DNA of 13,169 bases from Candidatus Omnitrophota bacterium (GCA_030631705.1 DAOVKQ010000004.1:1-13169), one strand, 5' to 3'; positions 1 to 6,625 are shown, numbered from the stretch's first letter. The notes: generated by a model not told the origin, from the letters alone. Numbers and translations: made by a program.

Positions 1-1
1 A

Positions 2-214
2 GGCCTGCCTCGCATGAAGGCTTATGATATTATTCAGAGTATTTCCCTGAAGGTGATAAATGAGGATTCTAATTTTAAAGATGCGGCCTTAAATGATGCC
101 AGAATCAGTAAATATTTAACTAAAAAAGAGCTGGAAGAAATATTTAAACCCTATACTTATTTAAGAAATATTAATAAAATCTATAAGCGTCTTGGGTTGT
201 ATAAGGTGATATAG
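2..214 (+). CDS. purB: Adenylosuccinate lyase, C-terminal end (partial)
   Basis: This is the last 70 codons of a gene that begins before the window; the frame is open from base 2 to a TAG at 212-214. The family splits adenylosuccinate to AMP and SAICAR to AICAR, both with release of fumarate, in the cytoplasm. The residues match the helical C-terminal tail of PurB: a Gly-Leu-Pro-Arg segment followed by AYDIIQ, then SKYLTKKELEEIF and a final LRNINKIYKRLG. These correspond to the usual AYxIVQ, TxYLSxEELEELF and YLxxVDxIFxR features. The active site lies upstream and cannot be inspected. An ATG at 14 is internal, because conserved sequence continues before it. The gene is the first visible member of a purine operon, with purL about 100 bases downstream. 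The identification is by recognition of the tail alone but is quite specific. Confidence 0.88.
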   Translation, partial: GLPRMKAYDIIQSISLKVINEDSNFKDAALNDARISKYLTKKELEEIFKPYTYLRNINKIYKRLGLYKVI

Positions 215-303
215 TGAGAAAGGACAAAGGTGTCTTTTCTATTGCGATGATGCAAAAGAAGGGGTGCTTTTTTTCTTATAACATGTTCGACAGATATTGC
301 TAA
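214..303 (+). CDS. Possible 29-residue micro-ORF bridging purB and purL
   Basis: A GTG at 214-216 overlaps the last base of the purB stop codon (TAGTG). The frame runs for 29 codons to TAA at 301-303, which overlaps an ATG in the purL frame (TAATG). The product would start MRKDKGVFSIAMMQKK and end FDRYC; I recognise no family. It is far too short for PurS (about 80 residues), whose gene often lies in this part of purine operons. There is no good ribosome binding site, although the overlaps would allow translational coupling. A frame of this length can easily be open by chance, so this is a speculative entry. Confidence 0.15.
   Translation: MRKDKGVFSIAMMQKKGCFFSYNMFDRYC
217..240 (+). promoter_or_regulatory. 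Stem-loop just after the purB stop
   Basis: Bases 217-226 (AGAAAGGACA) can pair with 231-240 (TGTCTTTTCT) to give a 10-bp stem with one G-U pair, closing a four-base AAGG loop. It starts two bases after the purB stop and lies about 80 bases before purL. There is no T-run directly after it, so it is not a standard intrinsic terminator. It could act as an mRNA processing or stability site, or weaken read-through into purL. The structure is seen directly; any role is inferred. Confidence 0.35.
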
Positions 304-306
304 TGC

Positions 307-313
307 GGGAGGA
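307..313 (+). promoter_or_regulatory. Ribosome binding site of purL
   Basis: GGGAGGA at 307-313 leaves five bases between the GGAGG core and the ATG at 318. It selects that ATG over the in-frame ATG at 303 and TTG at 297, neither of which has a comparable site. It is one of the strongest Shine-Dalgarno sequences in the window. Confidence 0.75.
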
Positions 314-317
314 CAAG

Positions 318-2513
318 ATGGAAAAAGTAAACGTGGAGTTGGCTGAAAAGTTAAGCTTGAGCGCGGATGAATTTGAAAACATAAAAATCCTGTTAAAAAG
401 AGAACCAAATTATACAGAACTAGGGTTATTCAGCGCCATGTGGTCTGAGCACTGTTCTTATAAGAATTCGAAAAAAGTTTTACGTCTCCTTTATTCCGGA
501 GGAAAAAAAGTTTTCATAGAACCGGGGGAGAATTCCGGTGCAGTTTCTCTGGATGAGGATTATGCGGTAGTGTTTAAGGTGGAGTCTCATAACCATCCCT
601 CAGCGATAGAGCCTTATGAAGCTTCCGCGACCGGCGGCGGCGGATGCCTTAGGGATATTTTTACAGTGGGGGCGCGGCCGTTGTTTCTTTTAAGTTCCCT
701 GCGGTTCGGTTTGCTCAGCGATGAAAGAACGAAGTTTATTTTTAAAGAAGTGGGGCGGGGATTTACTGATTACACTAATAAGGTGGAGCTTCCCGCTTTA
801 GCCGGAGAAGTGTATTTCGATAAGTCCTATCAAGGAAATCCTTTAGTTAATGCGATGGTTGTTGGTATTTTAAAGAAAGATAATTTTGTCAGCGCAAAGG
901 CAAAAGGCGTGGGTAACCTGGTGATTATTGCCGGTGGTCCGACAGGACGGGATGGCGTTGAGGGTGCGAGTTTTGCCTCAAGCGGTTTGGATGAAAGTTC
1001 CCAAAACAAAAAGGGCGCCGTAGCGATAGGTGATCCTGATGTAGGCAAGCGAATCAGGGAAGCTTGTTTAGAATTGGTAGAGGAGAAACTGCTTGTGGGG
1101 ATGCAGGATATGGGAGCAGCGGGTTTGGTATGTTCTACATCGGAGACAGCGCACAAGGCGGGTACGGGTATCGAAATAGACATCACGTTAGTGCCGCGCA
1201 AAGAAGATGGTATGACTCCTTATGAAGTGATGCTTTCTGAATCGCAGGAGAGAATGCTGCTGATTGCCGAGGCCAGGAATCTCGATACGATTAAAAATAT
1301 ATTCGCTAAATGGAATATTGATTTTAGCACAATAGGAAAAGTAACCGATGACGGCGTTCTCAGAGTCAAGGAAAACGAAAAAATATGCGCGGAAGTTCCC
1401 GTTAAATTTCTTGTTGAGGCGCCGGAATATACCAGGGAAGCAAATAAACCGGCGTATCTCCAAGAGGTAAATATGTTGGACATGTCGGTTGTGAAAGAGC
1501 CACAGGACTATAATCAGATTCTTCTTGATTTATTGGTTTCGCCTACCATAGCGTCTAAAGAGTGGATTGCGAAAAAAGTTGAACCTCGGTTACTGAAAAA
1601 TTCCTGTCTTTCTTTCGGAAGCGATGCCGGGGTCTATTATGTGCCTGAGGTTAAGAAAGCGGTTGCTGCTACCGTTGACGGCAATGGTTTGTATTGTTAT
1701 CTCGATCCTTTTACCGGAGGGAAAATTGCCGTGGCTGAGGCAGCGCGTAATTTGGTTTGTTGCGGCGCGGAACCGTTAGGCGTTACTGACGGGTTGAATT
1801 TCGGTAATCCCTTTAATCCCGAAATATACTGGCAGTTTAAGAACGTTGTTTTGGGAATAACTGAAGCATGTAAATTGTTTGATGTTCCCGTAATAAGCGG
1901 TAACGTTAGCTTTAACAACGAGAATCCCGCGGGAGCGATTTATCCTACGCCGGTTATCGGTATGGTAGGGGTTGTTGATGATGTAAAGAAAATAATGAGT
2001 TGCGATTTTAAAAATGAAGCTGACGAAATTTTTCTAATCGGTGAAAATAAAGAGGAGTTGGGCGGTTCCCAGTATTTGAATGTAATACATCAATTAGTAA
2101 AAGGTAATCCTCCCGCTCTTGATTTAGACAAAGAACAGGGAGTGCAGCGTTCTGTTTTAGAAATGATAAAGCAGCAACTTCTCTTGAGCGCGCATGATTG
2201 TTCCGAAGGCGGTCTCGCGGTTGCTTTAGCAGAAAGCTGTATCGCTGGTAACCAAGGCGCGGTTATTACGCTGTCTGATTCTATTCGGAAAGACGCGCTT
2301 TTGTTTGGGGAAACTCAGTCAAGGATTATCGTAAGCGCCCCTTCCGGCAGTAGAAAGAATATAGAGAGTATTTGCGAAGAACGTAATGTTAGCTGCGCCT
2401 TGATAGGGAAGGTGGGAGGCAGTTGCTTAAAAATAAACGATTTTTTCAATGTAGAGGTGAGCGGGTTAGAAAAGGCGTATAAAGGAGCTATTCCTAAATT
2501 TGTAGAAGGATAA
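318..2513 (+). CDS. purL: Phosphoribosylformylglycinamidine synthase subunit II, small type
   Basis: PurL catalyses the ATP-dependent conversion of FGAR to FGAM, the fourth step of purine synthesis. At 731 residues this is the small PurL, which lacks its own glutaminase domain and in known systems works with PurS and PurQ. Clear family motifs are visible: SEHCSYK (43-49), ESHNHPSAIEPYE (89-101), a glycine-rich ATG..RD stretch (104-113) and GARP (118-121). In the second half come DGNGLYCYLDP, GGKIAVAEAARN, CGAEPLGVTDGLNFGNP and PVISGNVSFNNE. The C-terminal third includes SAHDCSEGGLAVALAES. Some conserved positions are altered: the glycine-rich loop is TGGGG rather than TGVGG, and the usual YDHxV segment in the middle is not recognisable. 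The start at 318 is fixed by a strong ribosome binding site. The purF-like gene follows after two bases. No purS or purQ is visible in the window. Confidence 0.95.
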   Translation: MEKVNVELAEKLSLSADEFENIKILLKREPNYTELGLFSAMWSEHCSYKNSKKVLRLLYSGGKKVFIEPGENSGAVSLDEDYAVVFKVESHNHPSAIEPYEASATGGGGCLRDIFTVGARPLFLLSSLRFGLLSDERTKFIFKEVGRGFTDYTNKVELPALAGEVYFDKSYQGNPLVNAMVVGILKKDNFVSAKAKGVGNLVIIAGGPTGRDGVEGASFASSGLDESSQNKKGAVAIGDPDVGKRIREACLELVEEKLLVGMQDMGAAGLVCSTSETAHKAGTGIEIDITLVPRKEDGMTPYEVMLSESQERMLLIAEARNLDTIKNIFAKWNIDFSTIGKVTDDGVLRVKENEKICAEVPVKFLVEAPEYTREANKPAYLQEVNMLDMSVVKEPQDYNQILLDLLVSPTIASKEWIAKKVEPRLLKNSCLSFGSDAGVYYVPEVKKAVAATVDGNGLYCYLDPFTGGKIAVAEAARNLVCCGAEPLGVTDGLNFGNPFNPEIYWQFKNVVLGITEACKLFDVPVISGNVSFNNENPAGAIYPTPVIGMVGVVDDVKKIMSCDFKNEADEIFLIGENKEELGGSQYLNVIHQLVKGNPPALDLDKEQGVQRSVLEMIKQQLLLSAHDCSEGGLAVALAESCIAGNQGAVITLSDSIRKDALLFGETQSRIIVSAPSGSRKNIESICEERNVSCALIGKVGGSCLKINDFFNVEVSGLEKAYKGAIPKFVEG

Positions 2514-2515
2514 CT

Positions 2516-3904
2516 ATGAGCGGAATATTCGGCGCTGTATCGAAAAATAACTGCATGGAAGATTTTTTCTATATTGGGGACTATCATTCTCATTTAGGAA
2601 GTGCGTTCGCGGGAATCGCGACATGTGGCAAAAAAATGACGAGGAAAATACACGATATACGCAACAGCCAGTTTAAATCCAAGTTGCACGACGACTTTAG
2701 GAGCCTCAAATCAAAACAGGGTATAGGCGCGATTAGTTTTGAAGAACAACCCATATACGTTAAGTCAAAATTCGGCGATTTTTGTCTTGTTGTTAACGGA
2801 TGGATTAATAATTGGAAAGAATTAACCAAAGAACTTTTTTCAAAAGGTTATTCTTTTAGCGAAGTATCTGAGGGCAGGGTAAATATCCCCGAACTTTTAA
2901 GCAAACTCATTGTTCAGAAAGATTCAATGCTTGAGGGAATAGAATATGCATTCTCAAAGATTAAAGGTTCCGCGTCATTCTTGATTCTTAATAGAGAAGG
3001 AATCTATGCTGTAAGAGATAAGCTGGGGATTTCGTCTCTTATTATCGGCAAAAAAAATAATACCTGGGCAGTGGTTACGGAAACGAGCGCTTTCCCTAAT
3101 CTGGGGTTTAAGATTGTTAAGTATCTTCTGCCCGGCGAGGTTATATTGATAGGTAGAAATGGTCTGCGTCAGAAGCACAAGGGTGGGAAAAACTTGAAAA
3201 TTTGCGCTTTTCAGTGGATATATACCGGATTTCCCACTTCAAGTTATGAGGGGATTAATGTTGAGATAGTCAGGGAACGCTGTGGGCAATTTCTGGCAAA
3301 AGACGATCCATTACAGCCGGATCTAATCTGCGGCGTTCCTGATTCCGGCATCGCGCATGCCTTAGGATATTCTATGCAGAAAAGAATTCCTTACCGGCGG
3401 CCTTTAGTTAAATATACTCCGGGTTACGGCAGAAGTTATCTTCCTTCGTGCCAGCACACAAGGGAATTAATTGCCCGTATGAAATTGATTCCCATAAAAG
3501 AAATTATCAATAAAAAAAGAATCGTTTTATGTGAGGATTCTATTGTGAGAGGGACACAGCTAAAAAGTTTTACCGTCCAGAAACTATGGGATAATAACGC
3601 AAAAGAAGTTCACCTAAGAGTAGCCTGTCCTCCTTTAATGTTTCCCTGCCGGTTTAATTTTTCTACGCGCTCAATCAACGAGCTGGCTGCCCGCCGGGCA
3701 ATAAAAGCTTTAGAGAGAAAAGAACCCTTAAATGTTGATAAATATCTTGATGAGAAATCGTCTCAGTATAAAAGAATGGTCTCTTGGATTATGAAGGATA
3801 TAGGCGCGACTTCTCTTAAGTACCAGAGATTGGATAATATGGTTAAGGCGATAGGATTACCTAAAGACAAACTATGCCTTTATTGTTGGTCGGGAAAGTT
3901 GTAA
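2516..3904 (+). CDS. PurF-like amidophosphoribosyltransferase with altered glutaminase site
   Basis: The 462-residue protein has the PurF fold order: an N-terminal Ntn-type glutaminase domain (about 1-220) and a C-terminal phosphoribosyltransferase domain. PurF makes phosphoribosylamine from PRPP and glutamine, the first purine step. The C-terminal half is well kept: CAFQWIYTG (from C230), GVPDSGIA (273-280), the PRPP loop EDSIVRGT (340-347, usually DDSIVRGT), and C378, C454 and C457, which with C230 match the four Fe-S ligand positions of Bacillus-type PurF. The N-terminus is MSGIFG instead of MCGIFG, so the catalytic Cys is Ser. The HRGQ-AGI motif reads SHLGSAFAGI, and the HVRYST-type motif with the glutamine-binding Arg is missing near residue 72. 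NG...N (94-99) remains. A GAAGGA ribosome binding site at 2505-2510 fixes the start. It may be an ammonia-dependent PurF, a Ser-nucleophile variant, or a paralogue with another job. I recall related GGFFG/SGIFG-type PurF paralogues in other phyla, so the family may be known but uncharacterised. Confidence 0.85.
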   Translation: MSGIFGAVSKNNCMEDFFYIGDYHSHLGSAFAGIATCGKKMTRKIHDIRNSQFKSKLHDDFRSLKSKQGIGAISFEEQPIYVKSKFGDFCLVVNGWINNWKELTKELFSKGYSFSEVSEGRVNIPELLSKLIVQKDSMLEGIEYAFSKIKGSASFLILNREGIYAVRDKLGISSLIIGKKNNTWAVVTETSAFPNLGFKIVKYLLPGEVILIGRNGLRQKHKGGKNLKICAFQWIYTGFPTSSYEGINVEIVRERCGQFLAKDDPLQPDLICGVPDSGIAHALGYSMQKRIPYRRPLVKYTPGYGRSYLPSCQHTRELIARMKLIPIKEIINKKRIVLCEDSIVRGTQLKSFTVQKLWDNNAKEVHLRVACPPLMFPCRFNFSTRSINELAARRAIKALERKEPLNVDKYLDEKSSQYKRMVSWIMKDIGATSLKYQRLDNMVKAIGLPKDKLCLYCWSGKL

Positions 3905-3906
3905 CA

Positions 3907-4887
3907 ATGAAAAGGATAACGTATAAAGACTCAGGGGTGGACATCAAGAAGGCGGATGATTTTGTTAAGGCAATCGGCAGTAAAAAAAGAGGTTTGCCGA
4001 AAGCATTCGCTTCCTTTTTTGACATAGCCGCGCTTTCCAAAAAATATAAGAACCCTATGCTTATTTCATCTGCTGACGGCGTGGGGACAAAGTTAATGTT
4101 TGCCCAGGAGTTAGGCGGCCATGATACTGTTGGTATTGACGTGGTAGCAATGAATGTTAATGATATCGTTTGCCTCGGGGCAGCGCCTTTGTTTTTTCTT
4201 GATTATATTGCTTGCGGTAAATTAAATACAGGGGTGTTGGGGAAAGTTGTATCAGGGATAAAAAAGGGGTTAAACGAGTCGGCTTGCGTTTTGCTCGGCG
4301 GTGAAACCGCTGAGATGCCGGGAATGTACGATAAAAATGAATATGATTTAGCCGGATTCTGTGTCGGAGCAGTAGATAAACACAAGGTGGTTGACGGCAG
4401 GAACATAAAACAGGGTGATTTGATAATAGGCCTTGAATCAAGCGGCCTGCATTCCAATGGTTTTTCTTTAGTGAGGAAAGTGTTAGGCAAAAAAGAGATA
4501 AAGAAGCATCAAAAAAATATTCTCATGCCTACCCGTATTTATGTAAAACCGGTTCTCTCTTTATTATCAAACTATCCGCTAATTAAGGGTATTGCCCATA
4601 TTACCGGCGGCGCTTTTTACACTAAAGCAACCAAGATTTTACCTCAGGGCCTGGGTATGGTTATCGATAAAAAATCATGGAAAGTTCCGGCGATATTTAA
4701 GCTTATACAGCAGAAAGGAAATATCAGCGATAAGGAGATGTACTCGGTGTTTAATATGGGTATCGGGATGATCATAGTGGTAAAAAAAGATTGGGCAAAC
4801 AAGATAGCAACTAAGGCGAATAGATTCTTTCCTGCCAGCATTATCGGCGAAATAGTAAAGTCTAAGCAAAAGATGTCTATTGTTTAG
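3907..4887 (+). CDS. purM: Phosphoribosylformylglycinamidine cyclo-ligase (AIR synthetase)
   Basis: PurM closes the imidazole ring, converting FGAM to AIR with ATP in the cytoplasm (step five). The 326-residue protein opens with YKDSGVDI, the standard PurM start, then shows ADGVGTKLMFA, GIDVVAMNVNDI, GAAPLFFLDYIACGKL, LLGGETAEMPGMY, EYDLAGFCVG, SGLHSNGFSLVRK, PTRIYVKP, AHITGGAF and FNMGIGM. All are close to consensus. The length is a little below the usual 340-350, and the glycine-rich stretch after the N-terminus is reduced to PKAFASFFD. I place the start at the ATG at 3907, two bases after the purF-like stop, because YKDSGVDI normally lies near the N-terminus. An in-frame ATG at 3874 would add 11 residues overlapping the previous gene and has no family support. 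The close spacing implies co-transcription with purL and purD. Confidence 0.95.
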   Translation: MKRITYKDSGVDIKKADDFVKAIGSKKRGLPKAFASFFDIAALSKKYKNPMLISSADGVGTKLMFAQELGGHDTVGIDVVAMNVNDIVCLGAAPLFFLDYIACGKLNTGVLGKVVSGIKKGLNESACVLLGGETAEMPGMYDKNEYDLAGFCVGAVDKHKVVDGRNIKQGDLIIGLESSGLHSNGFSLVRKVLGKKEIKKHQKNILMPTRIYVKPVLSLLSNYPLIKGIAHITGGAFYTKATKILPQGLGMVIDKKSWKVPAIFKLIQQKGNISDKEMYSVFNMGIGMIIVVKKDWANKIATKANRFFPASIIGEIVKSKQKMSIV

Positions 4888-4921
4888 GCAGAAACGCGCC
4901 GCAAATATTTAATAAAATAAG

Positions 4922-6235
4922 ATGGATAATAAGCTAAAAATACTGGTCGTCGGTTCGGGCGGCAGGGAGCATTGTCTTGCCTGGAAGATAGCCCAGTCGC
5001 CATTAGTAGATAAAATTTACTGCGCGCCCGGCAACGGCGGGACAAGCCTGGTTGCTGAGAATATAGATATAGAGGCAAGTGATGTAGATTCTTTGCTTGA
5101 ATTTGCCTTAAAAGAGCGTATAGGTTTGACCGTGGTCGGCCCTGAGGCTCCTTTGGTTCTCGGGATTGTAGATAAATTTAACAGTAAAGGTTTAAAAGTT
5201 TTCGGTCCCGATAAAGAATTAGCTCTTTTAGAAGGAAGCAAAATTTTCTCTAAAAAAATTATGGAGAAATTTCGCATTCCTACGGCCGCTTTTGAGATTT
5301 TTGACGATTGCCGGGCGGCATACGAGTATGTTAAAAGCGCGAGTATGCCCATTGTTATAAAAGCCGATGGTTTAGCGGCCGGTAAAGGGGTAATCATTGC
5401 CGCCTCGGTTGATGAGGCCAAGCAAGCAATAGATTTAATTATGGTTAAAAAGAAGTTTGGAGCATCGGGGGACAGGGTGATTATCGAAGAATGCCTTGAG
5501 GGAGAGGAAGCTTCCATGCTGGTTATTACCGACGGAAAGAATATACTGCCTTTAGCAAGTTCTCAGGATCATAAACGCGTCCTTGACGGCGATTGCGGCC
5601 CTAACACCGGAGGCATGGGCGCTTATTCTCCCGCGCCCATAGTAAATGATATTGTTTATAAACGGACGATAGATAAGGTGTTTAAACCGCTGATTGCTGG
5701 TTTAAATAATGAGGGCAGGCCTTATCGCGGCGTGCTCTATGCCGGGTTGATGATTAAGGATGATGAGCCTCTTGTCCTGGAATTTAACGTTAGATTTGGT
5801 GACCCTGAAACCCAGGCTGTACTGCCTAAATTAAACAGTGACCTGGCAGAGGTTATGCTGGCTGTAAGCGAAGGCCGGCTTCAGACTACAGAGTTGGATT
5901 GGGATTCGCGAACTTGCCTTTGTGTTGTTTTGGCTTCCGGCGGATATCCGGGAAGTTATGACAAAGGAAAAGAAATTAAGGGCCTTTCCGCGGTTAAAGT
6001 ATTAGAAGATATTTATGTTTTTCATGCCGGAACGAAGCAAAAAACAAAGAATACAAATCCGGACAAAGAATTCATAACAAACGGAGGAAGAGTCCTTGGT
6101 GTTGTGAGTTTAGCTAAAAGTATAAAAGAAGCGCAAAATAAAGTTTACTCCGCTGTAGAGATCATTCATTTTGAAAATATGCATTATCGTAAGGATATCG
6201 GCGATAAAGCGCTGATAACTAGGGACAGCGACTAG
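4922..6235 (+). CDS. purD: Phosphoribosylamine-glycine ligase (GAR synthetase)
   Basis: PurD joins glycine to phosphoribosylamine with ATP to give GAR (step two), so it uses the product expected of the PurF-like enzyme two genes upstream. The 437-residue protein is full length for the ATP-grasp family. The N-domain begins LKILVVGSGGREHCLAWK with APGNGGT, followed by VGPEAPLVLGIVD and FGPDKELALLEGSK. The ATP-grasp part shows IKADGLAAGKGV, EECLEGEEAS, SSQDHKR, GPNTGGMGAYSPAP, GVLYAGLM and the metal-binding LEFNVRFGDPETQ. The C-domain contains ASGGYPGSYDKG. The ATG at 4922 is 34 bases after purM; no good ribosome binding site is visible, only A-rich sequence. It is the last gene before a non-coding region of about 390 bases, so it may end this transcription unit. 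No frameshift or missing catalytic motif was noticed. Confidence 0.96.
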   Translation: MDNKLKILVVGSGGREHCLAWKIAQSPLVDKIYCAPGNGGTSLVAENIDIEASDVDSLLEFALKERIGLTVVGPEAPLVLGIVDKFNSKGLKVFGPDKELALLEGSKIFSKKIMEKFRIPTAAFEIFDDCRAAYEYVKSASMPIVIKADGLAAGKGVIIAASVDEAKQAIDLIMVKKKFGASGDRVIIEECLEGEEASMLVITDGKNILPLASSQDHKRVLDGDCGPNTGGMGAYSPAPIVNDIVYKRTIDKVFKPLIAGLNNEGRPYRGVLYAGLMIKDDEPLVLEFNVRFGDPETQAVLPKLNSDLAEVMLAVSEGRLQTTELDWDSRTCLCVVLASGGYPGSYDKGKEIKGLSAVKVLEDIYVFHAGTKQKTKNTNPDKEFITNGGRVLGVVSLAKSIKEAQNKVYSAVEIIHFENMHYRKDIGDKALITRDSD

Positions 6236-6252
6236 TTTATCCGTGCGATAAA
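6236..6252 (+). other. Short perfect hairpin after purD
   Basis: TTTATC (6236-6241) and GATAAA (6247-6252) form a perfect 6-bp stem around a five-base loop directly after the purD stop. It is AT-rich, weak and lacks a T-run, so I do not call it a terminator. No convincing intrinsic terminator for the purine operon was found nearby. Confidence 0.25.
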
Positions 6253-6253
6253 T

Positions 6254-6318
6254 CCCCGCGACCTTCAGGCCGGAGATGAATGCAGGAAACCGCAGGCTTA
6301 CGCCCGAGGAGCTTCATT
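6254..6318 (+). mobile_element. Possible relic of an IS200/IS605 (TnpB-type) right end
   Basis: Two degenerate hairpins lie in tandem. The first is CCCCGCGACC (6254-6263) with GGCCGG (6268-6273) around a TTCA loop. The second is CCGCAGGC (6290-6297) with GCCCGAGG (6302-6309) around TTAC, with two mismatches. They are linked by ATGAATGCAGGAAA and followed by AGCTTCATT (6310-6318). To my recollection, a GC stem with a TTCA or TTTA loop, then GATGAATGC, then a CTTA-loop stem and a TTCA-type end resembles the 3' end and guide-RNA region of IS605/IS1341 elements. No tnpB coding sequence is present, and the stems have decayed. This is pattern recognition from memory, without a search. Confidence 0.28.
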
Positions 6319-6366
6319 GGTTTTCAAGGTGTCATTATCCGGCTTGTAGACTGCGTTACAATAAGG

Positions 6367-6443
6367 TGTCATTCCCGCGAAAGCGGGAATCTGTCTTCAA
6401 AAGGCATTGATTTTACTGGATTCCTGCTTCCGCGGGAATGACA
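6367..6443. repeat. REP/MITE-like 77-bp dyad of two mirrored hairpins
   Basis: The left arm has an 8-bp perfect stem, ATTCCCGC (6371-6378) with GCGGGAAT (6383-6390), around a GAAA loop. The right arm has ATTCCTGC (6420-6427) with GCGGGAAT (6432-6439), one G-U pair, around TTCC. The ends are inverted copies of each other: TGTCATTCCCGCG at 6367-6379 and CGCGGGAATGACA at 6431-6443. The resemblance continues through about 25 bases of each arm with two mismatches. About 30 unrelated bases separate the arms. This layout is typical of dispersed intergenic repeats mobilised in trans; similar ATTCCCGCnnnnGCGGGAAT units are common in bacteria. On RNA it could also stabilise the purD mRNA 3' end. Confidence 0.7.
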
Positions 6444-6491
6444 GTAATCTTAATCTACACAATTTTTAGCATAGCATCCCTTAAGTTTGAG

Positions 6492-6519
6492 TTGCAATTT
6501 TCTTCCCTGGATGTAAAAT
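6492..6519 (+). promoter_or_regulatory. Candidate promoter upstream of purE
   Basis: TTGCAA (6492-6497) resembles a -35 box and TAAAAT (6514-6519) a -10 box, with a 16-base spacer. A perfect TATAAT also lies at 6522-6527, but it has no well-placed -35 partner (24-base gap from TTGCAA). The stretch is the most AT-rich part of the intergenic region and precedes purE by about 100 bases. This would give purE and the genes after it a start site separate from the purL-purD operon. The boxes are matched by eye to the general housekeeping-sigma consensus. Confidence 0.35.
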
Positions 6520-6538
6520 AATATAATTCGCGCCTATT

Positions 6539-6588
6539 AGTTATGTTCACTGCGTTTATCCTGAGCGTAGTCGAAGGGTTCCATAACT
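6539..6588. repeat. Dispersed-repeat-like inverted repeat in the purE leader
   Basis: AGTTATG (6539-6545) and CATAACT (6582-6588) form a perfect 7-bp inverted repeat. Inside it, ACTGCG (6549-6554) can pair with CGTAGT (6566-6571) with one G-U pair. The core, TCCTGAGCGTAGTCGAAGGG around 6559-6578, belongs to a sequence type I recall as a very common dispersed repeat in bacterial genomes. It lies between the candidate promoter and the purE ribosome binding site, so it would be transcribed as a leader hairpin. Its function is unknown. Confidence 0.5.
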
Positions 6589-6612
6589 GGTGTGCTCATT
6601 AAAAATATTAGT

Positions 6613-6617
6613 GGAGG
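6613..6617 (+). promoter_or_regulatory. Ribosome binding site of purE
   Basis: GGAGG at 6613-6617 is eight bases before the ATG at 6626. It rules out the upstream in-frame GTG at 6590, which would put the ribosome site inside the gene and start the protein in repeat-like sequence. Confidence 0.75.
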
Positions 6618-6625
6618 TTGAAGCA

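Noticed and set aside
297..317. Longer purL start at TTG 297 or ATG 303
   Set aside because: The strong ribosome site GGGAGGA (307-313) is placed for the ATG at 318, and family similarity begins after that point.
830..1201. Antisense open frames opposite purL, purD, glyA and other genes
   Set aside because: They are shadows of strongly conserved + strand genes, with no recognisable domains and no start signals.
2516..2521. Cys-to-Ser in the PurF-like protein as a sequencing error
   Set aside because: Other glutamine-site motifs in the same domain are also altered, so the change fits a divergent domain rather than one miscalled base.
3874..3906. Upstream purM start overlapping the purF-like gene
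   Set aside because: The extra 11 residues lie in the shadow of the purF-like C-terminus, and PurM proteins start close to the YKDxGVDI motif.
6236..6252. Intrinsic terminator after purD
   Set aside because: The stem is short and AT-rich and is not followed by a T-run.
6590..6625. GTG start for purE
   Set aside because: It would place the coding sequence over the GGAGG site and start it in repeat-like sequence; the ATG at 6626 begins right before the conserved LGSSSD motif.
6236..6625. Purine riboswitch, CRISPR array, tRNA or protein gene in the long intergenic region
   Set aside because: No aptamer-like conserved core, no regular repeat-spacer series, no cloverleaf and no convincing open frame was found; the structure seen is hairpin and repeat sequence.
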